Assembly: GCA_024234635.1 (NCBI GenBank)
Contig: JACKNX010000002.1
Location: 186,001-250,000, forward strand
Direction: 5' to 3'
DNA length: 64,000 bases
DNA from: Pseudomonadales bacterium
GTDB taxonomy: Bacteria; Pseudomonadota; Gammaproteobacteria; Pseudomonadales; Azotimanducaceae
The position numbers were made by a program, and so were the translations under genes. Under the pieces are notes generated by a model. The model worked only from the letters and a program-made list of their open reading frames with translations. It was not told the DNA's origin and made no database searches. Within the stretch, counting starts at the first letter, position 1; every line of letters begins with the position of its first letter. Shown here piece by piece: positions 7,656-16,835 of the stretch.

Positions 7656-9329
7656 ATGCGCCGTCACGCTCTCCTGTTGTTTCTCCTCGCCGCTTCAATC
7701 GCCACGACGACGCATGCCGGCACAGTACGGCCGAACATGCTGCTCATCGTCGCGGAGGACATGAGTTCCCGCGTTGGCGCGTTCGGCGACCCGGTTGCGA
7801 GGACTCCTGCCATCGATGCGCTGGCAAGCGAGGGCGTTCGCTATACCAATGTCTTCACTGCCGCGGGTGTATGTGCCCCAAGTCGCGCGGCGTTGATCAC
7901 CGGTACTTACCCGTGGTCCATCGGCACCCAGCACATGCGCACCAGCGCACGGGGATACGAAGCCGTACCGCCACCTGATGTAAAGGCTTTTCCTGAGCTG
8001 CTACGCGCTGCCGGCTACGCCACGGCCAACGCGGTAAAAACCGACTACCAGTTTGGCGAGCCGTTCACGGTGTGGGATGCCAACGTCGGCAGCATGCGTT
8101 CCCCACCCGACCTCGCCGTATGGCGTCACCTGCCCGCAGACAAGCCCTTCTTCGCCATGATCACCCTGATGTCCACACACGAAAGCCGTCTCGCGACGAC
8201 GGAAACAAAGGGTTCCGGTGAGACTGCGCCTTTTATCGCGGCACTGGTGGCCGCCCGCGAAGCATCCGTGGCAAAAGTAACCGATCCTCGTACCGTCCAC
8301 GTGCCGCCCTACTATCCCGATACGCCGTCGGTACGCGCATCGATTGCCCAGCACTACGACAACATCCACGCCATGGACGACGAAGTGCGCCAGATCCTCG
8401 CCAACCTCGCTGCTGACGGACACGCGGACGATACCATCGTCATCTGGACCACCGATCACGGTGACGGTTTTCCGCGCGCGAAACGCTCCGTCTACGACAG
8501 CGGCTTGAAAGTACCGATAATCATCCGGCATCCCGATGGCCACGCAGGCGGCAGTAGCGACGATCGCCTGGTGTCATTCATCGACATCGCACCTACCCTG
8601 TTGCAGGTGGCCGGCGCAACGGCTCCCACGTTCATCCAGGGCCGCGATTTCCTGGGCGCGGACAGCGCCCCGCGCAGGTACATCCATGCCGGACGTGATC
8701 GCATGGATGACGTACCCGACCACGTACGCGCCGTGCGGGATGCGCGCTACAAATACATCCGGAATCTTCTGCCGCAGGAACCTTACTTCCGACCGCTGGC
8801 GTTCAGGGACATGTTTCCAATCATGCAGGCCTGGTGGGCGGCGCATGCCGCCGGCACGCTCACGCCGGTTCAGAACGTCTATTTCACCGCGCCACGCGCC
8901 GCGGAGGAGTTGTACGACACCCACAGCGACCCTTTCGAAACCCGCAATCTCGCCGGCGATCCGGCTATCGCCCCGGTGCTAACGCGCCTGCGTGAGGAGA
9001 TGGACGCCTGGCTGGCGGGCGTGGGCGACCTCAGCCGCGAACCGGAAACGGCGATGATCGAGCGCATGTGGCCCGCCGGAAAGCAGCCCACCACGTCGGC
9101 ACCGGAGGTCGCCGTGGTAGGCGATGACAGTGGCATTCGTCGGCTGCGCCTGACGTCGGCAACCCCTGGGGCATCCATCGGCTATCGCCTGGTTACCGCA
9201 CAGGGACCCGGGCCCTGGCTGCTGGCCACCGACGTCATTGCCGTTCCGGCCAGTGCGGCGCTGGAGGCACGCGCGATCCGCTATGGCTACTCGCCCAGCA
9301 AGCTCACGCGCCTGCAATCCCTGCCGTGA
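7656..9329 (+). CDS. secreted S1-type sulfatase (heparan N-sulfatase-like)
   Basis: A 557-residue exported sulfatase. A signal peptide is visible at residues 1-22 (LLLFLLAASIATTTHAG). The formylglycine motif is CAPSR at 73-77, so Cys73 would be oxidised by a maturation enzyme. Metal-binding acids lie in AEDM near 33-36 and TTDHGDGFPRAKRS near residue 270, the latter typical of the sulfamidase-like S1 subfamily. The C-terminal ~65 residues (SATPGASIGYR...ALEARAIRYGY) resemble the chitobiase/Fn3-like accessory domain. The open frame extends upstream to 7443, but that part covers the inverted-repeat element; the ATG at 7656 precedes the signal peptide and is chosen. It would remove sulfate from a glycan in the periplasm or outside the cell. 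Substrate is not determined. Confidence 0.85.
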   Translation: MRRHALLLFLLAASIATTTHAGTVRPNMLLIVAEDMSSRVGAFGDPVARTPAIDALASEGVRYTNVFTAAGVCAPSRAALITGTYPWSIGTQHMRTSARGYEAVPPPDVKAFPELLRAAGYATANAVKTDYQFGEPFTVWDANVGSMRSPPDLAVWRHLPADKPFFAMITLMSTHESRLATTETKGSGETAPFIAALVAAREASVAKVTDPRTVHVPPYYPDTPSVRASIAQHYDNIHAMDDEVRQILANLAADGHADDTIVIWTTDHGDGFPRAKRSVYDSGLKVPIIIRHPDGHAGGSSDDRLVSFIDIAPTLLQVAGATAPTFIQGRDFLGADSAPRRYIHAGRDRMDDVPDHVRAVRDARYKYIRNLLPQEPYFRPLAFRDMFPIMQAWWAAHAAGTLTPVQNVYFTAPRAAEELYDTHSDPFETRNLAGDPAIAPVLTRLREEMDAWLAGVGDLSREPETAMIERMWPAGKQPTTSAPEVAVVGDDSGIRRLRLTSATPGASIGYRLVTAQGPGPWLLATDVIAVPASAALEARAIRYGYSPSKLTRLQSLP

Positions 9330-9344
9330 CGGTAACGATACGCA

Positions 9345-10925
9345 TCAGCGCAATCTGAACCGCTGAATTTTCCCCGTCGCGGTTTTCGGCAACTCCGGGA
9401 CAAATTCGATCCATCGCGGATATTTGTACGGCGCCAGCTTCGCCTTCACGAAATCCTTCAGGGTCTGCGCCAGGGCCTCGTCACCCACAAGGCCATCGGC
9501 AATCACAACAAAGGCTTTCGGCTTCACCAGGCCGTCGCCATCCGTGTTGCCCACCACGCCAACTTCCACGACGGCGTCGTGTTCGATGAGCGCCGATTCC
9601 ACCTCGAAGGGCGACACCCAGATGCCACCCACCTTCAGCATGTCGTCCGCTCGCCCGCAATAGGTGTAGTAACCATCTGCGCTGGCGACGTACTGATCAC
9701 CGGTACGCGTCCAGCGCCCCTGGAACGTGTCGAGACTCCTGTCCCGCTGATTCCAGTAAGCAATTGCCGAGGAGCCGCCGCTGACGACAAGTTCGCCAAC
9801 TTCGCCCACCGCCACGGACTCGCCCGAATCGCCCACCAGCCGGATTGCATACCCCGGCAGGGCCTGACCGGTGGATCCATACCGTACACGCCCTGGCCGA
9901 TTACTGAGGAAGATGTGCAGCATCTCGGTGCTGCCCAGCCCATCCACGATTTCGCAGCCGAAGCGCCGCTGCCAGCGCAGACCGACATCTTCAGGCAGGG
10001 CTTCGCCCGCGGAAACGCACAAGCGCAGCGAGGACAGGCGCGCCGCGTCCGCATCCGTGGTTGCCGCGAGCAGGCTTGCATACAGCGTCGGTACACCAAA
10101 GAACAGCGTCGGTCGATGCGCTTCCAGCATCCGCAGCACACTCTCCGGCGTGGGTCGATCGGCAAGTACCACAGCAGTGGCACCGGCGTAGAGCGGAAAG
10201 GTCAGGGAATTGCCAAGGCCGTAGGCAAAGAACATCTTGGCGGCGGAGAACACCACATCATCAGCAGATAGGTTCAGCACTTCCCGCGCGTAGTGCACCG
10301 CGGTGTAGACAAGGTCTCTATGCAGGTGCACGGCCGCTTTCGGCCGCCCCGTGGAGCCGGACGTGTACAGCCACAACGCCACATCGTCCGGTGTCGTACG
10401 TCCAGGCAGTGCGTCAGGTACTGCGCCGTCCAGCAGCCCCTCCACCGTGGCGTAGCCACCATACCCGCCGCCGGCTGAGAGCACGACGGCAACATCCGAC
10501 GCACCGAGCGCCCCGGTGAACCGAGCCAGCAGATCGAAGGATGCCACCAGCACACGCGCCCGGCTGTCCGCGACGATATAGGTGTAGTCGTCCGCCGTGA
10601 GCAGCGTATTCAGGGGCACCGGGACCGCACCGATGCGCATCGCCCCCAGAACAGCGCCGCCAGTTCGAGACCGTCGTGCATGCACAACAGCACACGCTCT
10701 TCCTGCCGTACGCCGAGTTGCCGGAGCAGCGATGCGGCAAGCACACGATCGAAATAGTCTGCAGGTGTGTTTGCCCTGGCTGTCGATGAGCGCCGGCCTG
10801 GCTCCCCGACCTGCCTCGAGGTGATGATCAAGCAGATCCACCGCCGCGTTGTAGCGCGCGGGAAACGCTATGCGCGGCGGTACAACCGAGGTGTCCACCA
10901 CTGCCCGTTCATGCCTGTCCCTCAC
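9345..10925 (-). CDS. benzoate-CoA ligase-like AMP-dependent synthetase, compensated frameshifts
   Basis: Acyl-adenylate-forming ligase close in pattern to benzoate-CoA ligases: it would convert benzoate or a related acid, ATP and CoA into the aroyl-CoA. Seen are the P-loop-like LYTSGSTGRPKAAVHLH, the A5 motif GLGSTEMLHIF, the A7/A8 motif RTGDQYVASADGYY...GRADDMLKVGG, and the A10 motif PKTATGKIQRF with its catalytic Lys at the C terminus. Between about 10635 and 10765 the frame reads nonsense (CRLFRSCACRIAAP) whereas the neighbouring frame reads the expected DYFDRVLAASLLRQLGV...LELAALFWG. One base is gained or two lost at the first border and one G is missing from a G run at the second, so the frame is restored. 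About 41 residues are scrambled. The start is uncertain. It lies just downstream of boxB. Confidence 0.8.
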   Translation of the reverse strand: MRDRHERAVVDTSVVPPRIAFPARYNAAVDLLDHHLEAGRGARPALIDSQGKHTCRLFRSCACRIAAPATRRTAGRACAVVHARRSRTGGAVLGAMRIGAVPVPLNTLLTADDYTYIVADSRARVLVASFDLLARFTGALGASDVAVVLSAGGGYGGYATVEGLLDGAVPDALPGRTTPDDVALWLYTSGSTGRPKAAVHLHRDLVYTAVHYAREVLNLSADDVVFSAAKMFFAYGLGNSLTFPLYAGATAVVLADRPTPESVLRMLEAHRPTLFFGVPTLYASLLAATTDADAARLSSLRLCVSAGEALPEDVGLRWQRRFGCEIVDGLGSTEMLHIFLSNRPGRVRYGSTGQALPGYAIRLVGDSGESVAVGEVGELVVSGGSSAIAYWNQRDRSLDTFQGRWTRTGDQYVASADGYYTYCGRADDMLKVGGIWVSPFEVESALIEHDAVVEVGVVGNTDGDGLVKPKAFVVIADGLVGDEALAQTLKDFVKAKLAPYKYPRWIEFVPELPKTATGKIQRFRLR

Positions 10926-10939
10926 ACGCGACCATGCGC

Positions 10940-12384
10940 TCAGGAGGCGATACGCACGTATTCGAAATCACCCGGCTTGCCGCCGACCCCGTGCTTTGGC
11001 GGTGCGATCCAGCGCGCGAAGCCGGCCCCCGGCCGGGTGGCTGGTTGCATCAGGCTGAGCACGTACGCCAGATCGCCGCCGGACGGCAGGAAGCACGGTG
11101 CTTCCGCGGTCCATGCGGCGCTGTCCAGCAGCCACCCTCCGGCGAGACGAACTGCCCCGCGAACAGCCCCTGGCGACGATTGAAAGCGCGGTGTGGCAGC
11201 GACAGCTCGAAATCGATGCCGTGACCGTGGATCACCTTGTTCCACGCCAGCACCACCTCACTGCAATCGGCGATATAGTCGTCAAGCAGCCGCGCGCATT
11301 GATGGCCGTAATCGCCGGCAACTGTTCAGTCACGAAACGTCCCTCACTGAGTTGCATCACAGGGTACGTGTCGTTGTGAAGCTGGTGATCGTCGTTGAGA
11401 CGGACTTCGTGGAAGCGCCCTTGATACCGGCATTGAAAGCGTTCGCGGCATTGGTGGAGATCTCCGAGCCAAACAGGTCCAGAGTCACTGAATAGTGGAA
11501 ATTCAGTTTGCGCTGCATGAGCGGCAGGTCGATGACGCCCCGCTCGCGCAGGCGACCGATGTCCGTCGGGTCGCTGATGCCGGCGGCTTTCATCACCGTG
11601 CAGGTCCGCTCCAGGATGCGTTCGATACCGCTTTTCCCCACGAACATATGGTGCCCTCTTCCGTGAGCATGAACCGGCAGGATCGCGACAATGGGTCGAA
11701 GCCCGACTGCGCCAACGACTCGAGTTGCATCTTGCCGTCACGATCCGTGAACGATGTGAACATGAAGAACGACAGCCAATCCGGCGTCTGTTCGTTGAAT
11801 GCGCCCAGGATGCGCGGCCGATCCGCGTCGCCGGACGTGCGCTGGAGCAGCATGTCCGCTTCCTCGCGGCCGTCGCGACCGAAATACCGGTGCAACAGAT
11901 AGACCATCGCCCACAGGTGCCGGCCTTCCTCCACGTTCACCTGAAACAGGTTGCGCATGTCGTAGAGCGACGGCGCCGTATGGCCGAGAAAGCGTTGCTG
12001 TTCCACGGATGCCGGTTCCGTATCGCCCTGGATGACAATCATCCGGCGCAGCATGCTGCGATATTCGCCAGGCACATCCTGCCAGACCGGCTCTCCCTTG
12101 TGCTGGCCGAAAGGAATGGTCCGGCCGTCCTCCTGCGGCGCCAGCAGAATACCCCAGCGGTATTCCGGCATGCGCACGAAATCGAATTTCGCCCAGTTGC
12201 CTGCCTCCACGCCTATGGCAGTGCGCAGGTAGACCTCACGATCGAGAAAGTCCGAGGGCCCGGAGCCGCGCCACCAGTCGAGGAACTTCGGCTGCCACTG
12301 CTCCAGCGCCCGTTGCAGCCGACGATCGGACGACAGATTGACGTTGTTGGGAATCAGCGTGTCGTAACGCACTTCGCCGGTCAT
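10940..12384 (-). pseudogene. boxB: boxB, benzoyl-CoA 2,3-epoxidase subunit B (frameshifted)
   Basis: BoxB is the di-iron oxygenase that epoxidises benzoyl-CoA in the aerobic hybrid benzoate pathway. From the ATG at 12384 (AGGAGG just upstream) the sequence reads IPNNVNLSSDRRLQRAL, MPEYRWGILLAP, QGDTEPASVEQQRFLGH, LYDMRNLFQVNVEEGRHL (iron ligands in the E..EEGRH region) and FNEQTPDWLSFFMFT, all hallmark BoxB segments. At about 11649 one C is missing (expected Glu-Glu-Ala-His-His) and the frame changes; at about 11427 one G of a G run is missing; two further changes follow near 11300 and 11120. The protein is recognisable to its end (FARWIAPPKHGVG...DFEYVRIAS). As read, no full-length product can be made. 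Frame-by-frame similarity is high, so the lesions are recent or are sequence errors. Confidence 0.85.
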
Positions 12385-12425
12385 GGCGCCTCCTGTGTGA
12401 CACTGACCTCGCCGCGACGTCGCCA

Positions 12426-14090
12426 CTATACGCGGTGACGCCCGAACACCGGCCGCTTGCCCGTACCGTACCGTTTGAGCGCGCCATTGTCGCCAACCGC
12501 GTTCGGACGCTGGAAAATCCAGTTCTGCCAGGCCGACAGGCGCGCGAATATCTTGCTTCGCATCGTCTCGGGACCAGCAAAGCGCAGGTTCGCCGCTTCC
12601 ATGCCCGTGAGCGCGTCCGGAAAAACCCCGGCGCGCTCTTCGGCGCCAGCCGCAGTTCCTCGTCCCAGTCGATGTCGTCCATCGCCACCGTCACCAGCCC
12701 GGCAGCGGCTGCGTGTTCGGCCAGCAGCGACCGGCCGACCAGGCGCTCGGCCGCGAGCAGTGTCTCCGGCTCACCGAGAAACCGCACCGCAAGGCGGGAG
12801 AGGCCGTTGACCATCGGGTAGGCGCCGAAATTGCCCGCGCTCAACGTGAGCGTGGCCGGCATGGCCTCGTTCATTTCCCTCGAACTGCCCTCCAGCATGT
12901 AGGCGCGATCCGCCGCAAAGGCGACCTTCGGCCAGGAAGCCGGCGAAGCAGCTGCCCGGTTCAAGCAACGCAAACAGGGAGCGCGAGGTGAGATCAAGCC
13001 GGCTGAGCACCTGCCTGACAAGCAGGCGTACCTCCGCCAGGAAACCGCGTTCGCCGCCGGCGTTGAGAAGCGAGTCGTAAGACAGCACCAGTGAGGATCA
13101 CCCTGCGTGCGCAGCAGCAAGGTGCCGATCGAGGTCTCGTTGAAACGCAGTTCCAGAAGCGCATCGTCAAGCTCGCGCATCACCACCAGTGGCCAGAAAG
13201 CGCTGCCCTGTGCTACCGCGCCAGCCGTATGGGCGGGCGCAGGCATCTGTGGCGCCAGCAACGTCACGTTCGCGGCACCCGCCGCGCGATCGATGGCAAC
13301 GCGAACGTAACGGTAGTCGATGGCATCGGCTGAAAGACGCTTGTCCAGCGCCCCCAGCACCACGCGTTCACCCGCCCCGCCACGCGATGATTGTCGTGCG
13401 CACTCCGCCAGCACTTCCTGACAACGCGCCTCGAAGCGCGAAGTGGGAATTGCCTCGTCCACCAGGCGTGCCGCCACCGCACGGCGCCCCTGCATTCCTT
13501 CCTCCAGCGTGCAGAAAACATCAGCGACACGTCCCGCCGTACCCTGCGCTTGTCGACCACACGGGTGAGCCCACCCGTACCCGGCAGTACCGCCAGCAGT
13601 GGCACCTCCGGCAGCGACACAGCGGCCTTGCCATCATCGACCAGCAGGATGCGTTCCGCTGCCAGGGCCAGCTCGTATCCGCCCCCTGCCGCCGTACCGT
13701 TTAGGGCAGCCACGTAAATCTGCCCGGCGTGCCTGGTGGCGTCCTCGATGCTGTTGCGCGTTTCATTGGTGAACTTGCAGAAATTCACCTTGTGCTCGTG
13801 ACTGGCACCGGCAAGCATGCGGATATTGGCGCCGGCGCAGAAGGTACCGGTCCGCGCCGAGCCGAGCAGCACCACCCTGACATCGGGATATTCGAATCGC
13901 AGCCGGTTCACGGCATCGGCCAATTCGATATCCACGCCGATGTCATAGGAGTTCAGTTTGAGCTGGTAGTCGTCGAACCAGCCGCCATGCTCGTCAACGT
14001 CCAGCAACAGGTAAGCGAACGGCGGTTCGACGCGCAGCCGCCAGTGTCGGTAGCGATCAGGATGAGTCTGGAAATCGAGTCGTCGGGCAT
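12426..14090 (-). pseudogene. boxC: boxC, benzoyl-CoA-dihydrodiol lyase (frameshifted)
   Basis: BoxC is the crotonase-fold lyase that opens the ring of 2,3-epoxybenzoyl-CoA. Recognisable segments are DFQTHPDRYRHWRL, QLKLNSYDIGVDIELADA, FCAGANIRMLAG, KVNFCKFTNETRNSIEDA, GTAAGGGYELALAAERI and SLPEVPLLAVLPGTGGLTR, followed by LFALLEPGSCFAG and the C terminus SAWQNWIFQRPNAVGDNGAL. The span (about 555 codons) equals the normal BoxC length. The frame changes at least five times: right after the ATG at 14090, and near 13500, 13080, 12940 and 12625. It is upstream of boxB by 41 bp, the usual box gene neighbourhood. boxA (reductase) and an aldehyde dehydrogenase are not in the window. Confidence 0.84.
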
Positions 14091-14245
14091 CGATTTTCCG
14101 CTGGCGGGTATCCACGGAACGAAGGCGGAGTCTGAACCCAAAGACCGACCGAAATGCCAACGTAGCTACCACCGCCCGCGGCCGCGCCAGCAATCCCTGC
14201 CGCTGGCCGTCATCCGGACGCTTCCCCCCGCTGCCTCGTCGCGCA

Positions 14246-15347
14246 TCAGCCCTGCGGCAGCAGCACGTCGTCCAGAAACTGATCAAAGGCCGCGCCGAAG
14301 GCGTCCATTGTGTGCCGCTCCCGCGCCAGTTCCCAGGCGCCGTGGGCGCGAGCCTGCAGGTTGCCGGCCGGTTCAGCCGCCAGTTCACGCGGTGGATTGG
14401 ATCGTCAGGACACTGCAGTCTCGGAGAATGAGACCGTACTCATCCTACGTCCACGCTGGCTTCATACGAAAGGACGGGTACGAGCCCAGCATGCATGCAG
14501 GTGATGGCGCTGCCGCCCTCCCCTTCCGATGCCGTCGGATAGACCAGCCCGATGCAGCCCCGGCAGATGTCAAGAAATTCCTCCGAAGCGACGTCCACCC
14601 AGCCGTACGCATGGATGTTCGGCGTTCGGAACAGCTCGGCATCGTATGCCCTGAGAACTCGGGTTCGTCCTCGAACGGCCCACATACGACAAGCTGAAAC
14701 TCCGGCATGGCGGCGAAAGCCTCGAAAGCACCAGGTCAAGCCCCTTGTGGACAAACCCGCTACTGCCGAACCAGAGAAAGCGACGCCGCACCGGACTCGA
14801 ATTCCTTGTCGTCGGCTTGCCGGATAGACAGCCGGTGCGGAAATTGGAATACGGTGCGATCGGCTTCCCGGCGTAGCGGTAGCTGTCGATCGTGAACTCG
14901 TTCGCCGAGGATGGTGCGCCAGATCGGCGCCTGCTCCAGTGCCCAGTTGGTTTCCACCATCTTGATGTTGGACAACACAACACCCCTTCGCGCCCGCAGG
15001 TCGAGCAGACGCTGATAGGCAGCGGTGTTGTTTGTCAGCCAATGGGCCGTATCCAGGTGCACGACCTTCCGGCAGGTCGATGGCAGGGATGCGGCCAGGC
15101 GTTCAAAATTGGAACGCGCAGCGAAAAAATAGTCGTACGCACGTGCCGGACGGAACGATCGATTCAGGTAGCTGACCACGTCGACATCGAAACCACGCGC
15201 CAGGAACGCCTGAACGATTCGCCAGGTCGTCCAGTCATGCGTATGCCGGTTGGATATCGCTTCACCTGGCGCCAGCAGAAACGGCTCGATGACATACGCG
15301 ACAAAGCACCGCGCCGCGTCGCTGTTTCCTGAGGCTTCAAGTGACAC
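14246..15347 (-). pseudogene. glycosyltransferase, frameshifted
   Basis: Glycosyltransferase-like protein broken by at least three frame changes. From a GTG at 15347 it reads AYVIEPFLLAPG...HDWTTWRIVQAFLARGFDVDVVSYLN and KVVHLDTAHWLTNN...LLDLRARRGV. Another frame continues with FLWFGSSGFVHKGLDLVL, and a third with AYDAELFRTPNIHAYGWVDV, EEFLDICRGCIGLVYPTASEG and GGSAITCMHAGLVPVLS, the typical GT4-like donor-binding region with its E(x7)E-like segment. A last frame gives RELAAEPAGNLQARAHGAW and the end FLDDVLLPQG at 14249. It is divergent from the sulfotransferase at 15641, which suggests the pair once built a sulfated surface glycan. Exact start and number of lesions need resequencing. Confidence 0.72.
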
Positions 15348-15640
15348 GACCTTTCCCGATCCGGGATCGGTTCACCCGTCGCAACAGGCGACGCAGCATC
15401 CCACGCCGCCACGGCGAACGACCCTCTTCAACTGATGGCCTCTTCGCCACGTTTTTTCGTCCATATCCTTGTCGGATCGCCTCGTGGGATCCATGCAAAT
15501 GACCCTGGCGGCATCCCGCCGTCGGTACCTGGACAATCATGCCAATTGTGGGTCGGTTCAGCATTTCCATTGTTTCATTGTGTTAGCTTGACGCACACAC
15601 CGCACGACGTCAAATTTCAGCCCGGTTCACACTTTTCTTC
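15348..15640. promoter_or_regulatory. divergent intergenic region, glycosyltransferase / sulfotransferase
   Basis: A 293-bp gap between two divergent genes. It is less GC-rich toward the right half (15555-15600, TTTCCATTGTTTCATTGTGTTAGC), where a promoter for the sulfotransferase would be expected. No clear -35/-10 pair, operator palindrome or small gene could be assigned. Confidence 0.35.
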
Positions 15641-16768
15641 ATGCGATCCATGGACAGCGACCAAGAAAACTACCTAGGCGAAGATCTTATCTTTGTCATA
15701 TCCCAGCCACGTTCGGGATCCACGCTGCTGCAGCGTGTGTTGTCCGGCCACCCGGAGATTCAGACGTCAGCGGAAACCTGGTTGATGCTGCACCCTGTTT
15801 ATGGGCGCCGGGCAACCGGCATCGAAGCGGAATACAACGCCCGCTGGCAACGGGAAGCCGTCGACGATTTCGTCGCTCACTACACAGACGGCGCGGGGTG
15901 CACGACGATGCAATACGCTGCTTACGCCAGCGCGTACTACCGAAACGCGCTGCGCAAGGGAAACCGACGCTACTTCCTGGACAAGACGCCCCGCTACTTT
16001 CTCATCATCGAAGACCTGTACCGGCTGTTTCCCAAAGCCAGCTTCATCTTCCTGCTCCGCAACCCCATGGCGGTACTCGCCTCCGAGCTGGAAACCTACG
16101 TCAAAGGCGACTGGAAGGTTCTGGAACTGTTTGCCTCTGACCTGATAGCGGCACCGAAGATGATCGCCGACGGCGTCGCACTGCTGGGCGATGCGGCGTG
16201 TACGGTACGTTACGAGGAGTTCGTCGCCGACCCTGAACACCACACCAGGCGAATTCTGGATTACCTTGGCCTGGACTTTCTGCCGTCCATGATCGACTAC
16301 GCGGGCACACCAGCCCCGATTGGCAGCATGAACGACCCAGTGGGCGTACACCGGCACAGCCGGCCACAGACATCCAGCCTCGAAAACTGGAAGAAACTGG
16401 CTGACAATCCGCAGGATGCCCACCTGGCCCATGCGTGTCTGGACGATATCGGCCCGGAAACGCTGGAACGCTTGGGCTATCCCCTGAATGACATCCGACA
16501 CCATCTGGGAACGCCGCCGGAAATCGATTCCGCCAGCATCTTTCCCTGGTCGCTGGCGATCCGCCCGGAGAAGTACTGGTCGATCGCCGAGCGGTGGCGC
16601 TCGGAACGCTACTACGCCCACAGGCGCCACACAGGGAGCAGGTTGCTTGCCGAAACCGGCGCCGTACGCCGTACTGCGCGCCACGTCTTCACTCAACTTC
16701 GCGATCTCGCCGGCGGTCAGCCCACCGACAAGGCCTTCGGACGTCCCTTGAAACCAGCACGACAATGA
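15641..16768 (+). CDS. PAPS-dependent sulfotransferase
   Basis: A 375-residue cytosolic sulfotransferase. It transfers sulfate from 3'-phosphoadenylyl sulfate to an acceptor hydroxyl or amine. The 5'-phosphosulfate-binding loop is SQPRSGSTLLQRVL, residues 21-34, and the 3'-phosphate-binding motif is FIFLLRNPMAVLASEL, residues 135-150 with Arg140 and Ser148. HPEIQTSAETWLM after the P-loop is the usual catalytic-base region of the Sulfotransfer_3 group. Two in-frame ATGs (15641 and 15650) are possible. The C-terminal 80 residues are variable. It stands divergent from a broken glycosyltransferase and converges on a sulfatase operon, so it is likely that the acceptor is a surface carbohydrate, but a metabolite acceptor cannot be excluded. 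Confidence 0.85.
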   Translation: MRSMDSDQENYLGEDLIFVISQPRSGSTLLQRVLSGHPEIQTSAETWLMLHPVYGRRATGIEAEYNARWQREAVDDFVAHYTDGAGCTTMQYAAYASAYYRNALRKGNRRYFLDKTPRYFLIIEDLYRLFPKASFIFLLRNPMAVLASELETYVKGDWKVLELFASDLIAAPKMIADGVALLGDAACTVRYEEFVADPEHHTRRILDYLGLDFLPSMIDYAGTPAPIGSMNDPVGVHRHSRPQTSSLENWKKLADNPQDAHLAHACLDDIGPETLERLGYPLNDIRHHLGTPPEIDSASIFPWSLAIRPEKYWSIAERWRSERYYAHRRHTGSRLLAETGAVRRTARHVFTQLRDLAGGQPTDKAFGRPLKPARQ

Positions 16769-16835
16769 CAGGCGCACACTGCCGCGACATGCCCATTCGG
16801 CGTGATGCGCCAACGTTCGGTCAGAGACGTCCGCA

